NCBI RefSeq assembly: GCF_022808175.1
Contig: NZ_JALGBX010000001.1
Span: 496,001 to 560,000, forward strand
Direction of reading: 5' to 3'
Length of the DNA: 64,000 nucleotides
Origin: Streptomyces sp. AP-93
GTDB taxonomy: Bacteria; Actinomycetota; Actinomycetes; Streptomycetales; Streptomycetaceae
Shown here: positions 24,812-33,219 of the stretch, one piece after another
Layout: every line of letters begins with the position of its first letter
Position numbering within the stretch: the stretch's first letter is position 1
The notes under the pieces: generated by a model
The model's input: only the letters and a program-made list of their open reading frames with translations
The model's database searches: none
Told to the model about the DNA's origin: nothing
Made by a program: the position numbers and the translations under genes

Positions 24812-25573
24812 ATGAGGACAGAACGACCACAGGTCAAACAGGACCGTGCGGTACGCACCCGCCGGGCGATCCTGGAGGCGGCCGCCGTGGTGTTCGAAGA
24901 GCGGGGCTATGAATCGGCCAAGCTCTCGGACATCGTCAACATCGCCAAGGTGACCAAAGGCGCGCTCTACTTCCACTTCGACTCGAAGGAGCACCTCGCC
25001 CAGGCGGTGATCGACGCCCAGGTGGCCTCGGCCCCGCGCGCGATGCCCCAGCCGTTCAAGGTGCAGGAGTTCGTGGACACCGGGATGATCTTCTCGCACC
25101 GGCTGCGGCACGACGTCCTGATGCGGGCGAGCGCGCGGCTCACGCTGGACCAGACCGGCCTGAGCCTGGACCGGGCCTCGCCCTACGAGGCGTGGATAGA
25201 GCTCCACCTCGCTCTGATGACGGAGGCCAAGGCCCGCGGCGAGCTGTTGACGACCGTGGACCCGATCGTGCCGGCACGGCTGATCGTGGGGTCCTACGCG
25301 GGGCTCAACATGATGTCCCACATGCTCGGAATGGACATGGACGAGCAGGTTTCTGCCCTCTACACCCATGTCATGCCGAACCTGGTGGTGCCGTCCCTGG
25401 CGATCCGGCTGGACACGGCCCCGGGCCGCGGGGCGAGGGCGCTGTACGGACCGCAGGGGACGCACCCGTGCGATTACGGCTGCGCCTCGGGCGTGCGCCG
25501 GCCGGTGGCAGCCGTCGAGGGTGAGCCGTGGACCTCGGTGGCCGGCGTGCAGGAGGAAAGCCGCGCGGGTTGA
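24812..25573 (+). CDS. TetR-family receptor of the ArpA/ScbR type
   Basis: 253 residues. The N-terminal TetR helix-turn-helix is RAILEAAAVVFEERGYESAKLSDIV followed by VTKGALYFHFDSKEHLA, the strongly conserved ArpA/ScbR/BarA form. The ligand domain carries typical receptor segments (FSHRLRHDVLMRASARLTLD and SPYEAWIELHLALMTEAK). It should repress target promoters until a gamma-butyrolactone or related hormone binds. The C-terminus is about 30 residues longer than many receptors and rich in small residues. Whether it is a true receptor or a pseudo-receptor cannot be decided by eye. The start follows GGGAGAGGT. Confidence 0.92.
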   Translation: MRTERPQVKQDRAVRTRRAILEAAAVVFEERGYESAKLSDIVNIAKVTKGALYFHFDSKEHLAQAVIDAQVASAPRAMPQPFKVQEFVDTGMIFSHRLRHDVLMRASARLTLDQTGLSLDRASPYEAWIELHLALMTEAKARGELLTTVDPIVPARLIVGSYAGLNMMSHMLGMDMDEQVSALYTHVMPNLVVPSLAIRLDTAPGRGARALYGPQGTHPCDYGCASGVRRPVAAVEGEPWTSVAGVQEESRAG

Positions 25574-25617
25574 GCGCGCCGCTGACGGCGGCGTGCCGTA
25601 GACGGCGGTGACGGATG

Positions 25618-25670
25618 TGCGGATGCCCGGACGGGGCCCGGAAAAGGGGCCTCTCGTCCGGGCGTCCGCA
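25618..25670 (+). terminator. Terminator after the receptor gene
   Basis: A 16-bp stem with one G-U pair (25618-25633 with 25655-25670) and a 21-nt loop, 45 bp after the receptor stop. It separates the receptor from the SARP promoter region. Confidence 0.7.
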
Positions 25671-25735
25671 TGTCCGCGTCCGCGCCTTCGGGGGCCTCGC
25701 TCCACCCCTCCGTGTCCCGGCCACATGTGGGTTGC

Positions 25736-25762
25736 GAAAAATCCTTCCGGGTATTATTTTTC
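25736..25762 (+). promoter_or_regulatory. AT-rich inverted repeat before the SARP gene
   Basis: Perfect arms GAAAAAT (25736-25742) and ATTTTTC (25756-25762) flank a GC-richer 13-bp centre, 44 bp before the SARP start. Such AT-ended palindromes of about 26 bp are the usual form of ArpA/ScbR operators. This is the best candidate target of the adjacent receptor. Confidence 0.5.
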
Positions 25763-25805
25763 CTGACGTCCAGTGTCGCTGTGTCTTGCCTCCAGGGAGG
25801 GAACC

Positions 25806-26588
25806 GTGGACATTGACGTGCTCGGAGGACTGCGTGTCACCGAGAACGGGGTCCCCATCGCGGCGCCCACACCGGAGGCCCGCCACGTACTGGCCGTCCT
25901 CGCAGCCCATGCCGATCAGGTCGTACCCGTGTCAGTACTGGCCGACGAGCTGACCAGCTGCACTCCGCCCGAGCACACCCGGGCCGTCGCCCACGCCGCG
26001 GTCCGCATGCTGCGCGAGCAGTTCGCGGGGGCCCTGCAGTCCGGTCCGGGTGCGGTACGGACTCCCGACACGGTGCTGTCGGCGGTGCCCGGCGGGTATC
26101 TTCTCGACACCGGTGGGGGCCGGTGCGACTTCCGCGACTTCGAGCGCGAGGCGGGCGCCGGTTACCGGGCCATCTCCTGCGGGGACTTCGAGAAGGCGGC
26201 CCGCCGGCTGCGCGGCGCCCTGGACCTGTGGTCCGGCACGGCCTTCGCCGGGATCGACGCGGGCGCCTGGCTCGGCGAGCGCATCGCGGCCCTGGAGGAG
26301 ACCCGGTACGCCGTGCTCGGCCAGTGGGTGGAAGCCGGGCTGGCGCTCGGCCGTCACTGCGAGCTGGACGCCGAGCTCTCGGCCCTGCTCGTCCGGCACA
26401 GCGGCCACGGGCACCTCGACGCGCAGCGCTTCGCGGCCCTGCGCCGCTCCGGGCGGCGCGTCGGACCGCAGCGCGGTCACTCGCTCGCGGCGGAGCGGCG
26501 CCCGAACGGCGGACCCGCGACGGTGGTCTGGGCCGCGGGCCGCACCGCCCTGCTGAGCGCCGCCGCCCCGGCCCCCCGGGCGGCCTGA
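25806..26588 (+). CDS. SARP-family transcriptional activator (short)
   Basis: 260 residues. It begins MDIDVLGGLRVTENGVPI, the typical SARP/OmpR-like winged-helix start, and continues with TPEARHVLAVLAAHADQVV and VLSAVPGGYLLDT. A bacterial transcriptional activation domain follows from about residue 108 (CDFRDFEREAGAGYRAISCGD to LDAELSALLVRHSG). The C-terminal 45 residues are low complexity. SARPs activate antibiotic operons by binding direct repeats near the -35 region. GTG at 25806 is preceded by GGGAGG. It is flanked by the receptor gene upstream and a bidirectional hairpin downstream. Confidence 0.88.
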   Translation: MDIDVLGGLRVTENGVPIAAPTPEARHVLAVLAAHADQVVPVSVLADELTSCTPPEHTRAVAHAAVRMLREQFAGALQSGPGAVRTPDTVLSAVPGGYLLDTGGGRCDFRDFEREAGAGYRAISCGDFEKAARRLRGALDLWSGTAFAGIDAGAWLGERIAALEETRYAVLGQWVEAGLALGRHCELDAELSALLVRHSGHGHLDAQRFAALRRSGRRVGPQRGHSLAAERRPNGGPATVVWAAGRTALLSAAAPAPRAA

Positions 26589-26630
26589 CCGGGGCATCCG
26601 GAACATCCGGCTGCGGGCCGGCGATGTCTC

Positions 26631-26668
26631 CGCGCGTCCGGTCCGCGACGGCGCGGACCGGACGCGCG
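26631..26668. terminator. Bidirectional hairpin between SARP and ArsR genes
   Basis: A perfect 17-bp stem (26631-26647 with 26652-26668) with loop ACGG lies between two convergent genes. Confidence 0.85.
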
Positions 26669-26675
26669 GTGGTGA

Positions 26676-27017
26676 TCAGCCCGTGGGGCGGGCGCTGCCC
26701 GCGCGGGGGAGCGCTTCGACCGAGATCGCACCGAGGACCGCGTCGAGCAGTCCGGGGAAGCGCGCGTCGAGATCCTCGCGCCGCAGGGACAGGAGCAGCT
26801 CTCTGCCGGACGGGCGCTGCCAGATGATGCCGCCCTCGCGCAGCACCCGCCAATGGTGGGTGAGCGTCGATTTGGAGACGCCTTCGAGCAGGCTGCCGCA
26901 CGGGTACTCGCCGCCGGCCGCCAGGGCGCGGACCACGGTGAGTCGCATGGGGTTGCCCAGCGCGGTGAACACGTTCTCCAGCTTGATCTGGTCCCTGGTC
27001 GGGTGGTTGACAGTCAT
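26676..27017 (-). CDS. ArsR-family winged-helix regulator
   Basis: 113 residues. The helix-turn-helix runs from LENVFTALGNPMRLTVVRAL through GVSKSTLTHHWRVLREGGII, followed by the beta wing RPSGRELLLSLRREDL. No metal-binding Cys pair of the ArsR/SmtB alpha-3N type is seen (a single Cys occurs in EYPCGSL), so the ligand is probably organic. The ATG at 27017 (MTVNHPTRDQ) is preferred; an in-frame start nine codons upstream is possible. It is divergent from the DHA2-type exporter, the classic arrangement for a local repressor of an efflux gene. Confidence 0.87.
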   Translation of the reverse strand: MTVNHPTRDQIKLENVFTALGNPMRLTVVRALAAGGEYPCGSLLEGVSKSTLTHHWRVLREGGIIWQRPSGRELLLSLRREDLDARFPGLLDAVLGAISVEALPRAGSARPTG

Positions 27018-27126
27018 GCCGTCAAAAGTAGCTCGTATGTCCAAGGATGGTCGAACAGTTGCTGGTCAGTACTTGTTCGCGAACTTTCCGGGACCGTCCC
27101 CGACCTGACACAGCCGCCGGGTGCGG

Positions 27127-27192
27127 TTGACAGGCACCTCAGAACCGTACGACTATCCGTGAACAGTAATTGTACGTACTCAGTCGTACTGT
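27127..27192 (+). promoter_or_regulatory. Exporter promoter and candidate operator
   Basis: TTGACA (27127-27132), an 18-bp spacer and GACTAT (27151-27156) form a good promoter. Just downstream, ACAGTA (27163-27168) and TACTGT (27187-27192) form an inverted repeat spanning the expected transcription start. A second palindrome GTTCGCGAAC lies near 27077. Binding by the divergent ArsR regulator is the simple hypothesis. Confidence 0.55.
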
Positions 27193-27218
27193 TGAGCCCG
27201 GAAAGGTCGTCACTCCCC

Positions 27219-28715
27219 ATGTCTGCCACCCGTTCCGCCTCCCCGTCAGGCACGGGGACTCCCCGCCTCGGCTGGATTCTTGCCCTCCTGGCCTTCGCCC
27301 AGCTGATCATTTCGCTGGACTTCAACATCGTCTACGTGGCCCTGCCGGAGATCGGCGAGGAGCTGGGCTTCACCGACCAGTCGCTCCAGTGGGTCGTCAG
27401 CGCCTACGCGGTGGTCTTTGGGGGTTTCCTCCTGCTCGGCGGGCGGGCGGCCGACCTGCTCGGCAAGCGCAACATGTTCGCCCTCGCCCTCGGCCTGTAC
27501 GCCGTGTCGTCGCTGGTCGGCGGCTTCGCGGGCAACCCGGAGACGATGATCGCGGTCCGCGCCGTGCAGGGTCTGGGCGGCGCGCTGCTCTTCCCGGCCA
27601 CGCTGTCACTGATCAACACCCTGTTTGCCGAGGGCAAGGAGCGCAACAGGGCGCTCGCGATCTGGGGCGGCGCCGGCGCCTCCGGTCTCACCCTCGGCTC
27701 GCTCCTCGGCGGCGTCCTCACCGGCGCCTTCGGCTGGGCCTCGGTCTTCTTCGTCAACGTCCCGCTGGCCGGCATCGTGCTGATCGCGGCCCTCGCCGTC
27801 ATGCCGCGCGACACGAAGGCCACCGAACGCCGCAGCTTCGACCTGCCGGGCGCCATCACCGCCACGCTCGGTGTGACCCTGCTGGTCTACGTGCTGGTCC
27901 AGGGCCCGGAAAGCGGCTGGGCCTCCACCGAGATCATCATCAGCGCCGTCGTCGCCGTCGCCCTGCTCGCCCTGTTCGCCTTCATCGAGGCGAAGAGCAA
28001 GGACCCGCTGATGCCGCTGCGCCTCTTCGGCAACCGCAGCCTCGCGGTCGGCATGGCCGTCACCTTCATCTTCATGGGCACCTTCAGCGCCCTGCCGTAC
28101 TTCCTGACCGTCCTCTTCCAGAGCGTGCACGGCTTCAGCGCCCTGGAGACCGGTCTGGCCTTCCTGGTCCCCTCGCTCTCCATCGCCGCGGGCACCCAGG
28201 TCGGTGAGCGCATGGCCACCCGCACCGCGACCCGGACGACCCTCGTCACCGGCCTCGTCGTCGGCGCGATCGGCACCGCCGTCCTCGCCTTCACGATCTC
28301 CGCCGACGCCGGCTACGCGAGCGTCGTTCCCGGCCTCGTCATCGCGGGCGTCGGCCAGGGCATCACCTGGACCGGCATGTGGATCGCCGCCGCCTCCGGC
28401 GTGGCCCCGCACGAGCAGGGCATCGCCTCCGGCATGGCCTCCACCACCCAGCAGATCGGCGGCGCGGTCGGCCTCGCCATCCTCATCGCCATCGCCAACG
28501 CCAACATCGACGGCCTCGCCGGCGACGCGCTCAAGACCAGCATGGCGGACGGCACCCAGACCGCCGTCTACATCGCCGCCGCGGGCATCCTGCTCGGCGC
28601 GCTCATCTCGCTCGCCCTCCCCGGCAAGCCCGCGGCCACCACCCGGCCCCCCGTCCAGGGGGCCCCGGACCAGCGGGGCGAAGAGCACACCGTGAGTTCC
28701 CCCGCCACGGTGTGA
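27219..28715 (+). CDS. DHA2-type MFS multidrug exporter
   Basis: 498 residues with about fourteen membrane segments, as in the EmrB/QacA drug-proton antiporters. Motif A is seen as GGRAADLLGKRNMF between helices 2 and 3, and the helix-5 motif as ASGLTLGSLLGGVLTGAFGW. It probably exports the product of the island or its toxic intermediates. ATG at 27219 follows GGAAAGG with a rather long gap of 12 bp. The gene ends at its own hairpin, so it is a single-gene unit regulated from the divergent promoter shared with the ArsR gene. Confidence 0.93.
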   Translation: MSATRSASPSGTGTPRLGWILALLAFAQLIISLDFNIVYVALPEIGEELGFTDQSLQWVVSAYAVVFGGFLLLGGRAADLLGKRNMFALALGLYAVSSLVGGFAGNPETMIAVRAVQGLGGALLFPATLSLINTLFAEGKERNRALAIWGGAGASGLTLGSLLGGVLTGAFGWASVFFVNVPLAGIVLIAALAVMPRDTKATERRSFDLPGAITATLGVTLLVYVLVQGPESGWASTEIIISAVVAVALLALFAFIEAKSKDPLMPLRLFGNRSLAVGMAVTFIFMGTFSALPYFLTVLFQSVHGFSALETGLAFLVPSLSIAAGTQVGERMATRTATRTTLVTGLVVGAIGTAVLAFTISADAGYASVVPGLVIAGVGQGITWTGMWIAAASGVAPHEQGIASGMASTTQQIGGAVGLAILIAIANANIDGLAGDALKTSMADGTQTAVYIAAAGILLGALISLALPGKPAATTRPPVQGAPDQRGEEHTVSSPATV

Positions 28716-28733
28716 TCTCGTCACCACCGCTGG

Positions 28734-28777
28734 ACGGAGGGGAAGCGGCGCACGATCTGCCCGCTTCCCCTCCGTCA
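28734..28777 (+). terminator. Terminator after the exporter gene
   Basis: A perfect 16-bp stem (28734-28749 with 28762-28777) with a 12-nt loop, 18 bp after the exporter stop. Confidence 0.8.
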
Positions 28778-28826
28778 TGTCACCCCCTGCACAGCACAGC
28801 GCCACCCAGCAACCTGGAGGTCCCCC

Positions 28827-30329
28827 ATGTCCCTGGACACCGACGTCGCCGTGGTCGGCGGCGGCCCGGTCGGCATGCTGCTCGCCGCCGAGCTCGCCCT
28901 GTACGGCGTACGCGCCACGGTCCTGGAACATCTGCCCGAGCCCACCGGGGAGTCCAAGGCCGGCACCTTGCACGCGCGCACCGCGCAGACACTGCACCGG
29001 CGCGGCCTGCTGGGCGCCGTACAGCCCGGAGCGCACAAGGCCCTGGGGCATTCCCGCGGACCGGTGCCGTTCCACTTCGGCGGGATGTTCGAGCTCGACC
29101 TGTCGGCGGTCGTCCACGAGGGACCCGCCATGGTCGGCAGCCCGCAGGCCTACGCGGAGCAGGTCTTCGCCCGGCGCGCGACCACGCTCGGCACCCGCAT
29201 CGAGCGCGACAGCGAGGTGGTCGGACTCGAGCAGCACGAGGACCACGTCACGCTGACCGTCCGGAACGAGGCCGGGACCGAGCGGACGCTGACGGCCGGC
29301 TGGGTCGTCGGCTGCGACGGCGCGCGCAGCTCCGTGCGCAAGCTCGGCGGCATCGACTTCGTGGGCACCCCGGCCACCGTGGGCGCGCTGATGGGCGAGG
29401 TCGAGCTGCTCGACCCGTACCGCGCGCCGTCCGGCTGGCAGCGGGGCGCCCGCGGCTGGACGCTGATCTGGCTCAACCCGTACGGCCGCAGCCGGGTCTC
29501 CACCTACGACTTCCGCAGCCCGCACGCGGACCGGAGCGCGCCCGTCACCCTCGACGAGATGCGGGACGAGGTCGAGCGCATCGCCGGGTACCCCGTGCCC
29601 ATGGCCAACCCCCGCTGGCTGACCCGCTTCAGCGACGCGGCCCTCCAGGCCGAGCGCTACCGCAACGGACGGGTCCTGCTCGCCGGCGACGCCGCGCACG
29701 TCCACTTCCCGGCCGGCGGCCAGGGCTTGAACCTGGGACTCCAGGACGCGGTCAACCTGGGCTGGAAGCTCGCCGCGCAGGTGCAGGGCTGGGCCCCCGA
29801 GGCGCTGCTCGACACCTACCACGCGGAGCGCCACCCGGTGGCGGCCCAGGTGCTCCACAACGTCCGCGCGCAGGTGGCGCTGATGAACCCCGATCCGCGC
29901 ACCGACGCGCTGCGCGAGCTCTTCACCGAGCTGATGCACATGCCCCAGGTCAACGAGTACCTCAGTGGAATGATCAGCGGCACCGCGGTGCGGTACGACA
30001 TCGGCGACCCGGCCGACCCCATGGCGGGGCTGCTCGCCCCCGATCTCCCGCTCAAGACCGGCGACGCCGAGACGGGCCTGGCCGAGCTGCTGCACGGCGG
30101 GCGTCCGCTGCTGCTCGACCTCGGCGGGCAGGGCGACCTGCTCGACGCGGCCCGGCCCTGGGCCGACCGCGTCACCACGCTCTCCGCGGTGACCGACGTC
30201 CGGACGCCCGGCGCGCTCCTGGTCCGTCCCGACGGCTACACGGCATGGAGCGCGGCCGGTGTCCCGGACGACGTGCGGACCCTGACGGCGGCGCTGCGCG
30301 CCTGGTTCGGCTCGCCGCTCCGGCGATGA
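28827..30329 (+). CDS. Class A FAD-dependent aromatic monooxygenase
   Basis: 500 residues of the PgaE/RdmE/rifampicin-monooxygenase type. FAD-binding VAVVGGGPVGMLLAAEL is at the N-terminus. The NAD(P)H/FAD motif VVGCDGARSSVRKLGG is near residue 160, and the second FAD motif LLAGDAAHVHFPAGGQGLN near 290. The last about 110 residues form the thioredoxin-like C-terminal domain of this subgroup, ending in VRPDGYTAWS. It hydroxylates phenolic or polycyclic substrates using NADPH and O2. CTGGAGG lies 7 bp before the ATG. It may tailor the pathway product or inactivate an antibiotic. Confidence 0.9.
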   Translation: MSLDTDVAVVGGGPVGMLLAAELALYGVRATVLEHLPEPTGESKAGTLHARTAQTLHRRGLLGAVQPGAHKALGHSRGPVPFHFGGMFELDLSAVVHEGPAMVGSPQAYAEQVFARRATTLGTRIERDSEVVGLEQHEDHVTLTVRNEAGTERTLTAGWVVGCDGARSSVRKLGGIDFVGTPATVGALMGEVELLDPYRAPSGWQRGARGWTLIWLNPYGRSRVSTYDFRSPHADRSAPVTLDEMRDEVERIAGYPVPMANPRWLTRFSDAALQAERYRNGRVLLAGDAAHVHFPAGGQGLNLGLQDAVNLGWKLAAQVQGWAPEALLDTYHAERHPVAAQVLHNVRAQVALMNPDPRTDALRELFTELMHMPQVNEYLSGMISGTAVRYDIGDPADPMAGLLAPDLPLKTGDAETGLAELLHGGRPLLLDLGGQGDLLDAARPWADRVTTLSAVTDVRTPGALLVRPDGYTAWSAAGVPDDVRTLTAALRAWFGSPLRR

Positions 30330-30364
30330 GCCTCAGGAGCCGGCGGTGAACCGGAGAACGCGAA

Positions 30365-30399
30365 GGGCCCGCCCGGCACGCGATGTGCCGGGCGGGCCC
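30365..30399. terminator. Bidirectional hairpin terminator
   Basis: A perfect 15-bp stem (30365-30379 with 30385-30399) and a 5-nt loop sits between the monooxygenase (plus) and the oxidase (minus), which converge here. Confidence 0.85.
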
Positions 30400-30417
30400 G
30401 CCGTCGTGCCCCTCGTC

Positions 30418-32127
30418 CTACGGGAGCCGGATGGACTGCCCGTGGCTGAAGCGGTCCGCCGGGTCGTACGTGGCCTTGATCTGCTGCAGGCGCGGGTAGT
30501 TGGACCCGTAGTACAGCGTGTACCAGGGCACTCCCGACGTGTTGTGGGCCGGATCGTTCAGGTCGATGTCGCAGTAGTTGATGTAGCAGCCGTCGGTGAC
30601 GTCGTCCAGCACGGGGACACCGCCGGTCGTCGCGTAGGTCTCCTCGTACAGATCGCGCAGCCAGGAGATGTTGACCGCGTCGTCGGACGCGGACGGCCAG
30701 TAGCTCTGGAAGAGCAGCTTGAAGACCGAGTCCCGGTGCACGGTGGCCGTGGCGCCGGGGCTGACGGCGTTCACGTTGCCGCCGTAGGAGCTGAGCAGCA
30801 CCATCGCGCCGGGATTGTCCAGGTCGGTGCGGTTGAGGTGCTTCCAGAAGGCGCCGATCTGCGCGTCGGTCACGTTCTTCTTGTGGAAGGCCGACTTGTA
30901 GTCGCCGCGCAGCGTCGGGTCCACCAGGGTGCTGTTGGTGGTGCCCAGGTAACGGGTGGCCTGCAGCCAGCCCATGCGCTGCGGGGTGAAGTACTCCGGC
31001 ATCGGGCCGTGCTCGCCCATGGCCTTGGTGACCGGGCCGTGCGGGATGTCGACGCCTTCGGTGACCGCCGCGAGGAAGTCCTCCAGGAGCTGCCGCGCGT
31101 TCGGTACGGTCGCGTCCATCTGGGTGAGCAGGCCTATCTCACCATTGGACTTGTGGTTCAGCTTCAGGAAGCTCATCAGGCTTCCGTACTTCCCGCCGGG
31201 CGCCCCGTTGGCGACGTGCCAGGCGCCGAAGTTGCGGGTGAGGCGGGTGAAGGCCGCCTCGGTGACCTGGTCCCACTTCCAGGAGACGGCGCTGATGAAG
31301 ACCTCGGCCGGCGGCTTGATGAGCGACTGCTCCGGCGCCGTGCCCGTGGCCTTCGGCGACCGGAACCAGTAGCGGGTGATGACGCCGTAGTTGCCGCCGC
31401 CCGCTCCCGTGTGCGCCCACCACAGGTCACGGTGGGGGTCGGTCGCCTCGCGGGTCGCGAGGACGGTGCGGGCGGTGCCCGCCGCGTCCACGGTCACGAC
31501 CTCGACCGCGTACAGGTGGTCGACGATCAGGCCGTGCTCGCGGGCGAGCATGCCCCAGCCGCCACCGCTGACGTGGCCGCCGGCGCCCACGGAGTAGCAC
31601 ATGCCGCCGGGGACGGTCACGTCCCAGACCTTGAACAGCCGCTCGTAGACGTCCAGCAGGGTGGCGCCCGCCTCCACGGCGAAGGCCTTGTACGCGGGGT
31701 CCCAGTAGACGGAGGTCATCTCGGACATGTCGAGGACGATCTGCGTGTCCGCGTTGAAGACGAAGTCCTCGTAACAGTGGCCGCCACTGCGCACGGTGAG
31801 CTTCTTCTTGGCCCTCGCGGCCTCCTGGACGACCGCGAGGACCTGAGCGGTGGAGTCCACCACGCGCACGCTCTCGGGACGGCCGGTCCAGCGCTGGTTC
31901 ATGCCGTGCACGAGGTCCTGGTAGCGCGGGTCGGTCGCGGTGACCTTCGCCGCGGGGAACTCCGCGGCCGGTCCGGCGGCCGGTCCGGCGGCGGGACCCG
32001 TCGCGGATTCGGCGGCCCGCGCGGTGAGGGCTCCGCCCGCGGTGATCGCCGCGCTCGCGCCGACGACCGCCGCCGCGTTGCCCAGCAGCCGCCTGCGGCT
32101 CCACTTGCCGTTCGATACGTCTGTCAT
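30418..32127 (-). CDS. Tat-exported berberine-bridge-type FAD oxidase
   Basis: 569 residues. The start MTDVSNGKWSRRRLLGNAAA has a twin-arginine signal followed by a hydrophobic stretch and an ALTARA cleavage area, so the enzyme is probably secreted folded with its flavin. Both bicovalent FAD attachment motifs are visible: His in RSGGHCYEDF and Cys in GMCYSVGAGGHVSGGG. The C-terminal BBE motif is INYCDIDLND. Relatives such as TamL and GilR perform late oxidations of antibiotics, some outside the cell. It heads a minus-strand group with the amidohydrolase and cupin. An extracellular final oxidation or oxidative coupling is a reasonable inference. Confidence 0.92.
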   Translation of the reverse strand: MTDVSNGKWSRRRLLGNAAAVVGASAAITAGGALTARAAESATGPAAGPAAGPAAEFPAAKVTATDPRYQDLVHGMNQRWTGRPESVRVVDSTAQVLAVVQEAARAKKKLTVRSGGHCYEDFVFNADTQIVLDMSEMTSVYWDPAYKAFAVEAGATLLDVYERLFKVWDVTVPGGMCYSVGAGGHVSGGGWGMLAREHGLIVDHLYAVEVVTVDAAGTARTVLATREATDPHRDLWWAHTGAGGGNYGVITRYWFRSPKATGTAPEQSLIKPPAEVFISAVSWKWDQVTEAAFTRLTRNFGAWHVANGAPGGKYGSLMSFLKLNHKSNGEIGLLTQMDATVPNARQLLEDFLAAVTEGVDIPHGPVTKAMGEHGPMPEYFTPQRMGWLQATRYLGTTNSTLVDPTLRGDYKSAFHKKNVTDAQIGAFWKHLNRTDLDNPGAMVLLSSYGGNVNAVSPGATATVHRDSVFKLLFQSYWPSASDDAVNISWLRDLYEETYATTGGVPVLDDVTDGCYINYCDIDLNDPAHNTSGVPWYTLYYGSNYPRLQQIKATYDPADRFSHGQSIRLP

Positions 32128-32181
32128 TGCTGTTGGCGAACCTTTCGTGGAGTGTGGGTGGTCCCGCTGCGCCCTGAGGCG

Positions 32182-33153
32182 TCAGGAGGCCTTGTCGATC
32201 CGCTCGGACAGGCGGGGCAGGAGGCCCAGCGCGTTGGTCCGGCCGATGGCCGCGCGCTCCTCGCCGGACCACCCCGGGAAGGCGTGGAAGCCCTCGGTGT
32301 TCTCCGTGGTGTGAGCGGCGGGCATGAAGGGGAAGTCGCTGCCGAACAGGATGTTCCCGGTGCCCGCGAGCTTGGTGAGCGCCGGAAGGGCGTACTCGGT
32401 GGCGGACATCGCGATGTCGTAGTGCAGGCGTCCGAGCGAACCGATGAGGTCCTCGGGCGCGCGGTCCTTGAGGTAGGCGCCGATGGTCGGTCCGTACGTC
32501 ATCCGCTGGGCCAGGAACGGCAGGGTGCCGCCCGCGTGGGACAGGATCAGCCGCAGCCCGGGCAGCCGGTCGAGGGTCCGGCTGAACAGCAGGCTGGCGA
32601 CCGTGCGGGTGGTCTCGAAGGTGAACTCGTAGAGCGACGGCGGCAGATCGAAGGTGGCGAGGTCCTTCGACGGCGGGGTCATCGGGTGCACGTGGACCGG
32701 CAGGCCGCGCTCGGCCAGCTCGGCGAGGAGCGGCTCGAACCCGGGGTCGCCGAGGTAGCGGCCCTCGTAGCTGGTGAGCAGTCCGACACCGTCGAGTCCC
32801 AGCTCGTCGACGGCGTAGGCCAGTTCCTGCCGCGCCGCGGCCACGTCGGGCAGCGGCAGGACCGCGAAGGCGCCGAAGCGGCCGGGGTGCCGGCGGATCA
32901 GCTCGGCGAAGTACTCGTTGACCTGACGGGCGAGCTTGCGGCTCGCGTCGCCTTCCAGGAAGGTCACGCCCGGCGCGGTGATGGACAGCACGGCCGCGTC
33001 GATGCCGTGCCGGTCCATGACCTCGAGGCTCTCCTCGGGCGTCCAGGTCGGGTAGTCCACACCGGGGATGGCCGTCTTCCCGCCGAGCGCCTCGGCGTAG
33101 ACGGGCGGAATCGCGTGGTGGTGAACGTCAATCAATCCGTTTGATCCGGGCAT
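32182..33153 (-). CDS. ACMSD-like amidohydrolase (metal-dependent decarboxylase family)
   Basis: 323-residue TIM-barrel of the amidohydrolase-2 family, which includes aminocarboxymuconate-semialdehyde decarboxylase (ACMSD) and gamma-resorcylate decarboxylase. The metal ligands are the HxH of LIDVHHHAIPP, His in LILSHAGG and Asp in FGSDFPFMP. HPMTPPSKDL is a further family segment. Likely chemistry is non-oxidative removal of a carboxylate from an aromatic or muconate substrate. In this context that could be 3-hydroxyanthranilate or a derivative, which is inference. ATG at 33153 was chosen because TGGAG lies 7 bp upstream. The oxidase starts 54 bp after its stop. Confidence 0.87.
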   Translation of the reverse strand: MPGSNGLIDVHHHAIPPVYAEALGGKTAIPGVDYPTWTPEESLEVMDRHGIDAAVLSITAPGVTFLEGDASRKLARQVNEYFAELIRRHPGRFGAFAVLPLPDVAAARQELAYAVDELGLDGVGLLTSYEGRYLGDPGFEPLLAELAERGLPVHVHPMTPPSKDLATFDLPPSLYEFTFETTRTVASLLFSRTLDRLPGLRLILSHAGGTLPFLAQRMTYGPTIGAYLKDRAPEDLIGSLGRLHYDIAMSATEYALPALTKLAGTGNILFGSDFPFMPAAHTTENTEGFHAFPGWSGEERAAIGRTNALGLLPRLSERIDKAS

Positions 33154-33219
33154 GAGTGGCTCCAGCGTCAAGAGTTCGTGAAGAGGATGCCGCCTTCGGC
33201 GAAGGCGTTCACATGAAAT

